Source of the DNA: Asterias amurensis
Lineage: Eukaryota > Echinodermata > Asteroidea > Forcipulatida > Asteriidae
Direction of reading: 5' to 3'
Length of the DNA: 64,000 bases
Assembly: GCF_032118995.1 (NCBI RefSeq)
Contig: NC_092655.1
Location: 10,779,917-10,843,916 of the forward strand
A program made the translations under genes and the position numbers. Shown here one piece after another: positions 12,422-24,200 of this stretch (its first letter is position 1; every line of letters begins with the position of its first letter). The notes under the pieces are model-generated. The model searched no databases and was not told the DNA's origin. It was given only the letters and a program-made list of their open reading frames with translations.

Positions 12422-14030
12422 GTTATTGTTATTGTTATTGTTATTGTTATTGTTATTGTTATTGTTATTGTTATTGTTATTGTTATTGTTATTGTTATTG
12501 TTATTGTTATTGTTATTGTGATTGTGATTGTGATTGTGATTGTGATTGTGATTGTGATTGTGATTGTGATTGTGATTGTGATTGTGATTGTGATTGTGAT
12601 TGTGATTGTGATTGTGATTGTGATTGTGATTGTGATTGTGATTGTGATTGTGATTGTGATTGTGATTGTGATTGTGATTGTGATTGTGATTGTGATTGTG
12701 ATTGTGATTGTGATTGTGATTGTGATTGTGATTGTGATTGTGATTGTGATTGTGATTGTGATTGTGATTGTGATTGTGATTGTGATTGTGATTGTGATTG
12801 TGATTGTGATTGTGATTGTGATTGTGATTGTGATTGTGATTGTGATTGTGATTGTGATTGTGATTGTGATTGTGATTGTGATTGTGATTGTGATTGTGAT
12901 TGTGATTGTGATTGTGATTGTGATTGTGATTGTGATTGTGATTGTGATTGTGATTGTGATTGTGATTGTGATTGTGATTGTGATTGTGATTGTGATTGTG
13001 ATTGTGATTGTGATTGTGATTGTGATTGTGATTGTGATTGTGATTGTGATTGTGATTGTGATTGTGATTGTGATTGTGATTGTGATTGTGATTGTGATTG
13101 TGATTGTGATTGTGATTGTGATTGTGATTGTGATTGTGATTGTGATTGTGATTGTGATTGTGATTGTGATTGTGATTGTGATTGTGATTGTGATTGTGAT
13201 TGTGATTGTGATTGTGATTGTGATTGTGATTGTGATTGTGATTGTGATTGTGATTGTGATTGTGATTGTGATTGTGATTGTGATTGTGATTGTGATTGTG
13301 ATTGTGATTGTGATTGTGATTGTGATTGTGATTGTGATTGTGATTGTGATTGTGATTGTGATTGTGATTGTGATTGTGATTGTGATTGTGATTGTGATTG
13401 TGATTGTGATTGTGATTGTGATTGTGATTGTGATTGTGATTGTGATTGTGATTGTGATTGTGATTGTGATTGTGATTGTGATTGTGATTGTGATTGTGAT
13501 TGTGATTGTGATTGTGATTGTGATTGTGATTGTGATTGTTATTGTTATTGTTATTGTTATTAATATTAATACATCCTTAATGGTACTTAACACCCTATAA
13601 ATAAACACTAAAGACAATGTCATGACCTGGTAATTAAAATATTGGTTTGATGCATAGAGCTATACAAACAAGTATTATATAGCTCTATTGTTTGATGACA
13701 ATTAGTTAACAACAGGGTGGACCACGTGGAGGTTGTCATCTCCCACCCCACAATCAGTTAAAGGGGATCTTTATACATCGTTAAGGGGTACTCAACACAC
13801 TATAAAAAACACTAAAGACAACGTCATGACCTTGTAATTAAAACCTTGTTAATGAGAACTCAATTACCCTTAATACCATGGCTCTGTCATGATCTATGTA
13901 ATTATAAAACCTCTAGTTAATGAGAACTCAAATGACCTTAATGAATACCATGGACAGTGTCACGACCTTTGTAATTATAAAACCTTGTGAATGAGTACTC
14001 AAACAAAGACAAGGTCATGAACTTTGACAT
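12147..14030. repeat. Tandem repeat of ~210 bp interrupted by a microsatellite
   Basis: Bases about 12147-12360 (caatgtcatgacctggtag, tatatagctctattgtt, gtggaccacgtg) recur at 13614-13805 and then in shorter, diverged form to about 14030 (aaagacaacgtcatgacc, aaccttgttaatgagaact). The microsatellite at 12378-13560 lies between the first and second units. No gene was seen. Confidence 0.85.
12378..13560. repeat. ~1.2-kb compound microsatellite (ATT / GTTATT / GTGATT)
   Basis: The tract is ordered. A run of (TTA)n lies at about 12378-12418, then (GTTATT)n to about 12517, then about 170 uninterrupted copies of GTGATT to about 13538, and finally a few GTTATT copies to 13560. The Ile-Thr and Val-Ile open frames of 360-417 codons across it exist only because the hexamer has no stop in these frames. 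They should not be annotated as proteins. Confidence 0.97.
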
Positions 14031-14309
14031 TACAAACTTTAATTAACCCTATGTGTGTCACAATATTTTACATGTCCTCATACAGTAGATAATAATAATA
14101 ATAAAAACATGGTGGCCACCATGTAAGGGTTGCACAGAACAGATACCATGTAAACAATAAGAATAATAAAAGTTACAATAGGAATGAAATAAACTTCATC
14201 CAGAGTTCAGTATTTTAGCAATGAGGACAAAAACTGTTTCATGTCAACTTCCAAGAATGAATAAAACAGGCCAACGAATAGTGAAGTTTACAAAAAAAAA
14301 GATTTTGTG

Positions 14310-14531
14310 TTATTTTAAATGGGAAAATATCAATCTATCGAGCCTATGTCGCTCCATACTGTAGAAGGAAGGTCTCTTCGTCACCATTCCACCTTGATCT
14401 TTCTTGTGCTTGTCGCTTCCATGTGAAGCTTCCACGTGACGCTTCCACATTCTGTTGTGCCGTCCATCCAAGGCCAACTTGATCTGCCTCTTCGTGTTCT
14501 TGGGGTTCATTCTGTTATACAATGTGTCCAT
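14310..14531 (-). CDS. Possible exon of an unrecognised gene or gene relic
   Basis: On the minus strand a 73-codon frame begins right after an acceptor-like gtcaacag and starts MDTLYNRMNPKNTKRQ; it is rich in Lys, Arg and His. It could follow an exon-like block at about 14929-15060, whose end has a fair donor (TTGAAG|GTAGGC) and whose phase fits. That upstream block contains a stop or frameshift (RYIMA, then a stop, then MDIKNFSATYQ), so the locus may be a decayed gene. I do not recognise the protein. A chance open frame is also possible. Confidence 0.3.
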   Translation of the reverse strand: MDTLYNRMNPKNTKRQIKLALDGRHNRMWKRHVEASHGSDKHKKDQGGMVTKRPSFYSMERHRLDRLIFSHLK

Positions 14532-14657
14532 CTGTTGACATGACGCCTTAGATGAGGTGGTGAAGAAAGAGTTTTATGATACTGTGTAAGGTGGCTCAGC
14601 ATCTTCACGTTAATCCTGTACTAGTATGATCAAACATAAAGAGAAAACAGTTTTAAC

Positions 14658-14784
14658 TTTTTTTTTGGTCACTATTATACACTCATCTCTGACCTTTAAA
14701 CTCAAATCTTAGTTTAAAAACTAAGATTTAACTAAGGTTTTAATTCAAAGGTCAAAGATGAGTGTGTAATAATAACCAAAAAAA
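14658..14784. repeat. Short fold-back (hairpin) element
   Basis: Two arms of about 55 bp face each other: ttttttggtcactattata with tcatctctgacctttaaa on the left, and the reverse-complementary words around tcaaaggtcaaagatgagtg on the right. They flank a small centre near aaaactaagattt. This is probably a MITE relic or a palindromic insertion. Confidence 0.75.
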
Positions 14785-14789
14785 TGGCT

Positions 14790-15217
14790 TTTTATAAAGC
14801 ATGCATATCTCTCCCTCAGTGACGCTCCTGGCAGTTTAACATACAGTATTCGTGCAAGGTAACTTGGGACTATGTTTTAATTATGAGACGTAAGAAATGT
14901 ATATTTTCTGCCTACCTTCAAATTCCACTTGGGACCCTGGTATGTAGCTGAGAAATTCTTGATGTCCATCTCCTCAAGCCATGATGTATCTGTCTTTGTA
15001 CTGTGTCGTCACATCTTCATGGTCCATGTTGACAGGGGGCAGAAAAGCAGTCGTCACAATCATCTGAAAGAAAATAACAATGTACTCACATCAGGACGAA
15101 CCATATGAAAACAAATATAGATCATCAGGGCTCATGTTACAACGCTGCTTAAGCTCCACAGGGAACTAAGCACAAAATAATTATGCCAAAATACCGTGTC
15201 ACATGTACAATTTATGA
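14790..15217. other. Non-coding DNA with one possible relic exon
   Basis: Apart from the exon-like block at about 14929-15060 discussed with the 14310-14531 entry, nothing was recognised. Confidence 0.4.
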
Positions 15218-15304
15218 CTAGTATCCTGCTTTTGTTTTGGTTAGCAGAAAACTGTTAAGCAATATTTTCTGCTTAAACAGCCAGATGAAATTTGGCCCTG
15301 ATGA

Positions 15305-15415
15305 CAAAACAGGACGATGCTGAATTAAGAAGAACTTTTTCCAGATACGAACATAGTCTTGTTTGTCTACAGAAAAAAATGTACTCCTTTTGAAGTAGAG
15401 AGTGAGGCATCCAGT
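15305..15415. repeat. Isolated monomer related to the 18.5-20.65 kb array
   Basis: The words aaaacaggacgatgctgaat, ttgaagtagagagtgaggc and atccagttaca match the ~207-bp monomers of the array that starts 3.2 kb further on. Only part of a monomer is present. Upstream (15240-15300) is a fragment of a dispersed repeat whose minus strand reads gggccaaatttcat. Confidence 0.75.
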
Positions 15416-15703
15416 TACAAAACTTTCTCCGAGTGTGAAGTGGAGAACCTCAACCCGTCTGATAAATTTTGATGGAACCAAATGAATCATGTCTTGCCAG
15501 TACCTTCCGGGAAGGGTTAATGAGATGGGGGTGTTTTATAACATGTGCGTTTTGCATCTCCCGAAGTATCTTCTTTGCATACATATTTAAATCCCAAGTG
15601 CAGCGTTTGTCTGCCCTCCTTTAACTTTACCTTGATACTTCGCCCTTAACAAAATGTCTGACCAAATTAACCGTGTGTTGGGTAGGATGTTCCTAGTTAC
15701 CTT

Positions 15704-16155
15704 TAGACTCTCTTTACCCTACGTCTACTCTGTCCCGAATTTTCCTTCAAGATATCTTTGGTCCCTAGATATAACACTATTGTCGTCGGGACCTCGCCTT
15801 TTGCCAGGTATCTCCTGAGCCTAGTACCAGCCGTCCAGGCGTGCCCCAGACACGCTTTCCATGTCACTGTACCACCACTGTGCCGCTGCTGTGGCGAATG
15901 ATACTGTCCCGGTACCCACGTTCTTGCTTCGGATTGATGAACATCTTTAGGCTCCCTGTTACCCTATGTCTTATCTGTCCCGAATTTTCCTTCAAGATAT
16001 CTTTGGTCCTTAGATGTAACACTATTGTCGTCGGGACCTCGCCTTTTGCCGTATCTCCTGAGCCTAGTCCCAGCCGTCCAGGCGTGCCCCAGACACGCCT
16101 TTCCATGTCACTGTACCACCACTGTGCCGCTGCTGTGGCGAATGATACTGTCCCC
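15704..16155. repeat. 245-bp direct tandem duplication
   Basis: Bases 15704-15948 and 15949-16155 are near-identical at an offset of 245 bp (tgtcccgaattttccttc, gtcgtcgggacctcgcc, gccccagacacgc, tgtcactgtaccaccactg). The second copy lacks the last ~40 bp. Open frames here are repeat by-products. Confidence 0.9.
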
Positions 16156-16394
16156 GATAAACATCTGTATAAAAACCAATTCAAAGAAAAACAGCCTGGG
16201 TAATCTGTTCTGACCAATATTTTATCTTGTCAAAGTCTTGTATGTAGTTGAAAATGTTGTACACAATTTGTTAACAACCAACTCAACATTCACCAATCTT
16301 GTAAATGATTATTTATCTTAAACAGCAATATGCTAATTAAAGCAGCGGTTGTCTACACTGCTTATTTATGACCTTGCTACAAGCTACCCCCTTT

Positions 16395-16780
16395 TAGACA
16401 ATTGAAAACATTAAGTCTGGCCTAATGTAGGATTCAAGTGCTCCAGACTTCCATCTCCCCATACTTTTCATTTGTTCCTCCCGAACCCCAAACATATCCT
16501 GCAACTATGAACTGAAAATGGTGTGGGGTTTACCTGATGGCCTTAATCCCTACTTTAAGATGTGATTAACTTGTCTGGCTGACATAGGGTCCCCCTTCAA
16601 TGTACAAACAGTGAAGTATTGGCCTTCCTGTCAATAGAAATGATTGAACTTTACCCACTTGATCCGTTTTTGAATATCGTAGAACTACTTCCAAATTCCC
16701 TTCCTGATTAAAGGAAATATCACCAATACGCAACGCCCGGGAATTTGCCATCGTGAGTTGTAAACTCACTCACCCAAGAC
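16395..16780 (-). pseudogene. Tyrosine recombinase C-terminal fragment, broken (Crypton/DIRS-type)
   Basis: On the minus strand, ALRIGDISFNQEGNLEVVLR followed by YSKTDQVGKVQSFLL resembles the catalytic-domain start of tyrosine recombinases from Crypton- or DIRS-type transposons. After a frameshift, similarity continues through GLRPSGKPHTIFSS and VREEQMKSMGRW to KSGALESYIRPD. The Tyr in ESYIRP is where the catalytic tyrosine is expected. At least one frameshift and one in-frame stop separate these parts, so the gene is dead. The N-terminal portion appears to lie at 17760-18020, separated by an array of tandem repeats. Confidence 0.7.
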
Positions 16781-16869
16781 CAAGAATGCTGCTTTTAACA
16801 GCAGAGCTTCATATGCTGATTATACTTTAAACATTAACTATGCTACTTTAATAAAGGTCATATAAGCCA

Positions 16870-17455
16870 AATATGGTATGTCTGCAAGCTATGCTGCAAC
16901 CGGATGAAGATGTCTGCAAGCTATGCTGCAACCGGAGCAACTGATTCCTTTTTAATCATTCATCTTCTCTTTTCATCTTCACACTCTTCTACGTTTGCAT
17001 CGAACATTTTTGTCTTCATTTTAAAAATTACACCCTGTAATTGAACCTATTTTTAATCATGCATCTTGTCATTTCATGTGTATGCTCTGTTACATTTTAA
17101 TCCAACATTATAATGTTTGTCACTTTTTGTAACCACTTTATGAATTGTTGTCTTCACTGCCAATAATTACACCCTGTAACTTGAATAACCGGATCCCTCG
17201 ATCATTTTTAATCATGCGTCTTCTCATCTCATGTACATACTCTGTACGTTTAGTCCCACATTATAATGTTTGTTACTTTTTGTAACGACCGAATTTTCGT
17301 CTTCACTGACAATAATTACACCCTGTAACTTGAATAACCGGATCAACTGATAATTTTTAATCATGCGCCTTTGTTTTTCATATACGTAAGCTTTACGGTT
17401 TAGCCCGCCTCCATTGTTCGTTACATTTTGTACCGACATTTTTACGACACAACGT
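16870..17455. repeat. ~150-bp tandem repeat, about 3.5 units, plus a 31-bp duplication
   Basis: Units share attacaccctgtaa, ttgaataaccggatc, tttttaatcatgc and attataatgtttgt at about 150-bp spacing. At 16878-16936 the 31-bp word atgtctgcaagctatgctgc plus aaccgga is duplicated. The array sits between the two halves of the tyrosine recombinase relic, as if it grew or inserted inside it. Confidence 0.85.
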
Positions 17456-17759
17456 GTCATTGCCATGGAACATCAGTGCTGTGTTGACCGCCAGATACGA
17501 AAAACCAACCGATATTGGAAACGTACACCTGATCTATGCAAATCAACGCTTTCAGGTTCAAGCTAGTACTGACCTCCCTGCTAAGCTATGGTAGCTGCTA
17601 CTGTTACCGATGATACTTAAACTATATAACGACTAAGAAAAGACTAAATTAACAAAGCTTTAACGTGTATGTTGATAGCATAGCCAGATAAGCCTTACCC
17701 TGGGTACCGCACCCAGCCCTATTCAATGTTCCCGCCAAACCATTGAACCGTGTAACTCT

Positions 17760-18020
17760 TTATACATAACAAGTATAAAGCAGATTTATTCTAATTCGCC
17801 CCAGGACCCAACCGAATAATTCAATATTTTGCAGACTGGCGGTATTAATACTAACCAGACTGCTCAGCACTGGCAATGTAATGGAACATCTTGAATCTTG
17901 CCGAGGGTCCAAGCGTCTACAATCCTCTTTCATCTTAGAAACAATGAAACTACCCGTGGGATCCTCCCAATTGTGCAATTTATGAACATATGAAATATAA
18001 CTGCAAGTATAGAGAATCAC
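17760..18020 (-). pseudogene. Tyrosine recombinase N-terminal (core-binding) fragment
   Basis: The minus-strand frame contains HKLHNWEDPTGSFIVSKMKE then CRRLDPRQDSRCSITLPVL. This looks like the core-binding region of transposon tyrosine recombinases, which commonly has a 'DPRLPITLPVL'-like stretch before the catalytic domain. The frame is short and the continuing catalytic domain is displaced to 16395-16780. The family assignment rests on remembered motifs, so it is moderate. Confidence 0.55.
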
Positions 18021-18529
18021 ACTGGATTCACCAACTCAAGACAGTCAAACCCTTTGGACTAAACATTAACACTGGTGATAAATAACTTCCCGTTACCCCC
18101 ACTTCACTTCTGCGTGAGAACTATAATGTTGTTTATATTCTGTAACTCAAGTATAAATTAATTTTTTAAAGTTGTCCTATATATTTGTTACTATAACTAT
18201 CTCATGTAAGTAACCCCCCTTCTTTTTTCCACAGGTCCCTCATACCTATTTTTAATACCATCGTACCTTTGATCTTGCTTTTTTCTATTAATTGACCATT
18301 GTTAATTGCATCATGATGCAACTTGTTCTCTAATTCTACCCTTTCATGTTTCCCTGCATTGTTAACGAACAATGCATTTACCACTTTTATGGTCCAGTAA
18401 TCCATCCTTTCATATGAAACCTCCTTTGTCCTCGCCACTTTACTCGTATTGGTTCATAGCCACCAATTGTTTCTGAAATAGAATCTTTGATTGGCTGTTA
18501 TTTTCCCGCTTCTTTTTTTCCCGAAAGAA
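18021..18529. other. Non-coding DNA, nothing certain
   Basis: A 78-codon minus-strand frame at 18202-18438 shows no recognisable motif and is probably chance. No repeat was recognised. Confidence 0.4.
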
Positions 18530-20650
18530 ATGTGTCCCATTAGGCGGTTCAGACACATCCCAGTCAGTCATTAAACAGACAACCTGAATAACACATCAAA
18601 TACAACTAAAACAGGACAATGCTGAATTAAATAGAACTTTAAACAGGTCGATTCCAGCAACTCGGTTAGATGGTTCAGTCAACGTCCCGCTCAGTCATCA
18701 ACAGCCAACCTGAATAACACCTCAAAAGCAAACTATTTGAAAAAAAAAGTTCCGAATTAAATAGTTTAAACGGATTGGATTTGTAAAAAACTTCCACCTT
18801 ATTGAAGGTGAGGCGTCCAGCTACAGCAACAGGTCGATTCCAGCAAACTTAGTTAGACGGTTCAGTCAACGTCCCGGTCAGTTATCAAGCAGCCAACCTG
18901 AATAACACATGAAAAGAAAACTTTAAGGAAAAGGTTCTGAATTAAATAGAGCTTTAAACAGATTGGATTTGTTAAAAACTTCTTTATCTAAGGAAAAAAA
19001 TATCTACCTTTGGAAGTAGTAAGTGAGGCGTCCAATACAGCGACAGGTCAATTCCAGCAACTCAGTTAGATGGTTCAGTCAACGTCCCAGTCAGTCATTA
19101 AACAGTCAACCTGAATAACACATCAAATACAACTAAAACAGGAAAATGCTGAATTAAATAGAGCTTTAAACAGATTGATATTGTCCAAAACTTCTTTATC
19201 TAAAGAAAAAATATCTACCTTATGAAGCACCGAGTGAGGCGTCCAGATACAGCAACAGGTTGATTCCAGCAACTCCGTTAGATGGTTCAGTCAAGGCCCC
19301 GGTCAGACATCAAGCAGCCAACAGAGTAGCACATCAAAAGAAATCTTTAAAAAAGAAGTTTCTGAATTAAAAGGAGCTTTATACAGATCGAAATTGTTAA
19401 AAACTTCTTTATCTACCTTATGAAGTAGTAAGTGATTTTCCAGCTACAGCAACAGGTCAATTCCAGCAAATTAGTTAGACTGTTCAGTCAACGTCCCGGT
19501 CAGTCATCAAGCAGCCAACCTGAATAACACATCAAAAGAAAACTATAAAGAAAAGGTTCTGAATTAAATAGAGCTTTAAACAGATTGGATTTGTTAAAAA
19601 CTTCTTTATCGTGAGAAAAAATATCCACTTTAGAAGGTGAGGCATCCAGCTACAGCAACAGGTCGATTCCAGCAACTCCGTTAGATGGTTCAGTCAACGT
19701 CCCGGTCAGACATCAAGCAGCCATCCTGAATAGCACATCAAAAGAAAGCTATAAAAAAGAAGTTTCTGAATTAAAAGGAGCTATATACAGATTGGAATTA
19801 TTAAAAACTTCTTTGTCTAAAGAAAAAAATATCTACCTTATGAAGTACCGAGTGAGGCGTCAAGATACAGCAACCGGTCGATTCCAGAAACTCCGTTAGA
19901 TGGTTCAGTCAACGTCCCGTCAGACAGCAAGCAGCCAACCTTAATAGCACATAAAAAGAAAGCTTTAAAAAAGAAGTTTCTGAATTAAAAGGAGCTTTAT
20001 ACAGATTGGAATTCTTTAAAAACATCTTTATCTAAAGAAAAAAATATCTACCTTTGGAAGTAGTAAGTGAGGCGTACAAATACAGCAACAGGTCAATTCC
20101 AGCAACTCGGTTAGATGGTTCAGTCAACGTCCCGCTCAGTCATCAACAGCCTACCTGAATAATATATATAAAAAAAAAAGAAAACAAAGAAGGTTCTAAA
20201 TTAAATAGAGCTTTAAACAGATTGGATTTGTCTAAAGAAAAAATATCCACCTTTTGAAGTAGAGAGTGAGGCATCCAGATACAGCGACAGGTCGATCCCT
20301 GTAACCCGAATAGGCGGTTCAGTCAACGTCCCAGTCAGTCATATAACAGCCAACTTGAATAATTCATCAAATACAACTAAAACAGGAAAATGCTGAATTA
20401 AATAGAGCATTAAACAGATTGATACTGTTCAAAACTTCTTTATCTAAAAAAATTATCTACCTTATGAAATACCGAGTGAGGCGTCCAGATACAGCAACAG
20501 GTCGATTCCAGCAACTCCGTTAGATGGTTCAGTCAACGTCCCACCCACACATCAAGCAGCCAACCTGAATAGCACATCAAAAGAAATCTTTAAAAAAGAA
20601 GTTTCTGAATTAAAAGGAGTTTTACACAGATTGGATTTGTTAAAAACAAG
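18530..20650. repeat. ~207-bp tandem array, about ten units
   Basis: The landmark gttcagtcaacgtccc recurs near 18673, 18860, 19075, 19485, 19690, 19900, 20117, 20318 and 20530, with weaker matches at 18545 and 19288. Other shared words are ctgaattaaatagagcttta, acttctttatcta and gtgaggcgtccag. Units vary by small indels (about 187-218 bp). No coding potential. An isolated relative is at 15305-15415. Confidence 0.93.
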
Positions 20651-21239
20651 CCAGTCACATTAATTGAACATTTTTACGATTTTTGGATTTCATAATATGA
20701 GAGTTTCAGACTTGGTGTAATTGTTTGCATTCCGTTTTAATTACCATGGAGGAAAAAAATGACACCTTTTAATCCGGCTTTTTGGCCTGCTGAACAATTG
20801 AGATTCTGTACGGCGAAGCTAAATTACTTCAAGTCTGATATGAATGATACAAAATAATACAAACATAACCCATACAAAAATATCAATTACGACTTGTGTC
20901 CTTGCTCTATGGTCATTTGCCCTATTAATGGATTTCCCTAATGAACAGCCCTCATCTGCACGCCCCACCCCCCTCCATGGAGGGGGACCAATAAGACACA
21001 TTTTTTCCTAGGAAATTCTGTCGTAGCGACGAGTTAGTCTGCGTCGTCTGGTTCCTGGACTCACTTGCCGCGTCGATTATCATACTTCTGTTGAGCGTCA
21101 GAGAGGGCCAGACTATAATAAGAAATTTGTATCATGATGGGAAGGCTAATTCCAATCGCAGATTGATTTCGATCGCCGTCAAATTCAAAAATCAAAGTCA
21201 TTTTCGTCTCACCGTCTGGCTGGATTTGCTTTCACATGA
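20651..21239. other. Spacer between two arrays
   Basis: No gene was recognised. A short palindrome (ccccctccatggaggggg) lies near 20968-20985. Confidence 0.5.
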
Positions 21240-24200
21240 TAAATATGGGAGTTAGGTAAGTACAGATCGGGTGCTAATTTGGCTAGACGGTGGTACTTGA
21301 CCAGACTGAAGTGAGCACCAAATTTGAGCCCAACACCAAATTTGGTGATGAGCACCAAATTTGTTGCCAGCACCAAATTTCAAAAAAACTGTCAACGACC
21401 GTCAATGACCGTCGAAGACAGTGCGATGGGATTGTACACGCGTAAGGTATGGGCAGATACAAAGCCAGGAGTTCCAACTAAATTGGACGGTATAATTAAT
21501 TTTTATTTCATAAATCTGTTCCACATACCCTTGGCTATATCAGATTAGCGCCCCAATTTGTTAAGTTTGCTAATTAGCTCAGCCCAATTAATTTAATAAG
21601 GGAAGAATTTACGAATTTTGGTACTGTATGCACTGTATGCGTAAGGTATGGGCAAATACAAAGCCAGGAGGTCCATCTTAATTGGACAATATTATTATTT
21701 TTTATTTCATAAGTCTGTTCCACGTTCCCCTGGCTATATCAAAGTAGCGCCCAAGTGTTTTAAGTGTGCTAATTAGCCCAGCCCAATTAATTTAATCAAG
21801 GAAGAATTTACGAATTTTGATACTGTATGCGCTGTATGCGTAATGTAGGGGCAAATAAAAAGGCAAGAGTTCCATCTTAATTGGAAAATATTATTAGTTT
21901 TCATTTCATAAATCTGTTCCTTATACCTTTGGCCATGTCAGATTAGCGCCCCATTGTGTAACGTTTTCTAATGAGCTCAGCCCAATTAATCCAATTAGGG
22001 AAGAAATTTCGAATTTCGTACTGTAGTTATACGCTATTATGCCTAATACATGCGTGGGGTATAGGCAAAAACTAAACAAACGGATTCCGTCTAAGTTGGA
22101 AAATATTAATATTATTTATCTCATAAATTTGTTCCACATACCCATGGCTAAATCAATTTAGCACCTCGACGTGTTACCTTACCTAATTAGCTCAGCCCAA
22201 TTAATTTAATCAAGAGAATCATTCACGAATTTCTTACTATACATTGTATGTACACACGCGTAAGGTATGGGCAAATACAAAGCCAAGAGTTCCATCTTAA
22301 TTGGAAAATATTATTAATTTTTATTTCATAAATCTATTCTTTATACCTCTAGCTATGTCATATTAGCGCCCCAACTTGTTAAATCTGCTAATTAGCTCAG
22401 CCCAATTAATTAAATAAGGGAAGAATTTACGAGTTTTTGTACTTTATACGCTGTATATATACTTAGAAAACGAGCGCGCAAGTAATGGGCAATTACAAAG
22501 CCAAGAGTTTCATCTTAATTGGAAAATATTATTAATTTTTATTTCATAAATCCATTCCTCATACCCCTGGCTATATCAGATTAGCGCCCCAACTTGTTAA
22601 GTCTGCTAATTAGCTCAGCCCAACTAATTTAATAAGGGAAGAATTTACGAGTTTTTCTACTTTATACGTTGTACATGCTATACAAAGAACAAGCGTAAGA
22701 TATGGGCCAACAAAAAGCCAAGAGTTCCATCTTAGTTGGACAATATTTTTAATTTTTATTTCACAAATCTGTTCCTCATACCCCTGGCTATATCAGATTA
22801 GCGCCCCAACTTGTTAAGACCGCTAAAATTAGCTCAGCCCAATTAATTTAATCGAGGAAGAATTTACGAGTTTTTCTACTTTATTCGCTGTACATTATGC
22901 TATACAAAGAACAAGCGTAATGTATGGGCAACTACAAAGCCAAGAGTTCCATCTTAATTGGAAAATATTATTAATTTTTATTTCATAAATCTGTTCCTCA
23001 TACCCCTGGCTATATCAGATTAGCGCCCCAAATTGTTAAGTCTGCTAATTAGCTCAGCCCAATTAATTTAATCGAGGAAGAATTTACGAGTTTTTCTACT
23101 TTATTCGCTGTACATTATGTATGCTATACACAAAGAACAAGCGTAAGATATGGGCAAACAAAAAGCCAAGAGTTCCATCTTAGTTAGACAATATTATTAA
23201 TTTTTATTTCATAAATCTGTTCCTCATACCCCTGGCTATATAAGCCCAGCGCCCCAAATTGTTAAGTCTGCTAATTAGCTCAGCCCAATTAATTTAATAA
23301 GGGAAGAATTTACGAGTTTTCTACTTTATACGCTGTACATTATGCTATACAAAGAACAAGCGTAAGGTATGGGCAATTACAAAGCCAAGAGTTCCATCTT
23401 AATTGGAAAATATTATTAACTTTTATTTCATAAATCAAATCCTCATACCCCTGGCTATATCAGATTAGCGCCCCAACTTGTTAAGTCTGCTAATTAGCTC
23501 AGCCCAATTAATTTAATCAAGGAAGAATTTACGAGTTTTTCTACTTTTTACGCTGTACATTATGCTATACACAAAGAACAAGCGTAAGGTATGGGCAATT
23601 ACAAAGCCAAGAGTTCCATTGGAAAATATTATTAATTTTTATTTCATAAATCCATTCCTCATACCACTGGCTATATCAGACTAGCGCCCCAACTTGATAA
23701 GTCTGCTAATTAGCTCAGCCCAATTAATTTAATAAGGGAAGAATTTACGAGTTTGTGTACTTTATGCGCTGTACATTATGCTATACACAAAGAACAAGCG
23801 TAAGGTATGGGCAATTACAAAGCCAAGAGTTCCATCTTAATTGGAAAATATTATTAATTTTTATTTCATAAATCTATTCCTCATTCCCCTGGCTATATCA
23901 GACTAGCGCCCCAACTTGTTAAGTCTGCTAATTAGCTCAGCCCAATTAATTTAATCAAGGAAGAATTTACGAGTTTTTCTACTTTATTCGCTGTACATTA
24001 TGTATGCTATACACAAAGAACAAGCGTAAGGTATGGGCAATTACAAAGCCAAGAGTTCCATCTTAATTGGAAAATATTATTTAATTTTTATTTCATAAAT
24101 CTATTCCTCATTCCCCTGGCTATATCAGACTAGCGCCCCAACTTGTTAAGTTTGCTAATTAGCTCAGCCCAATTAATTTAATCAAGGAAGAATTTACGTG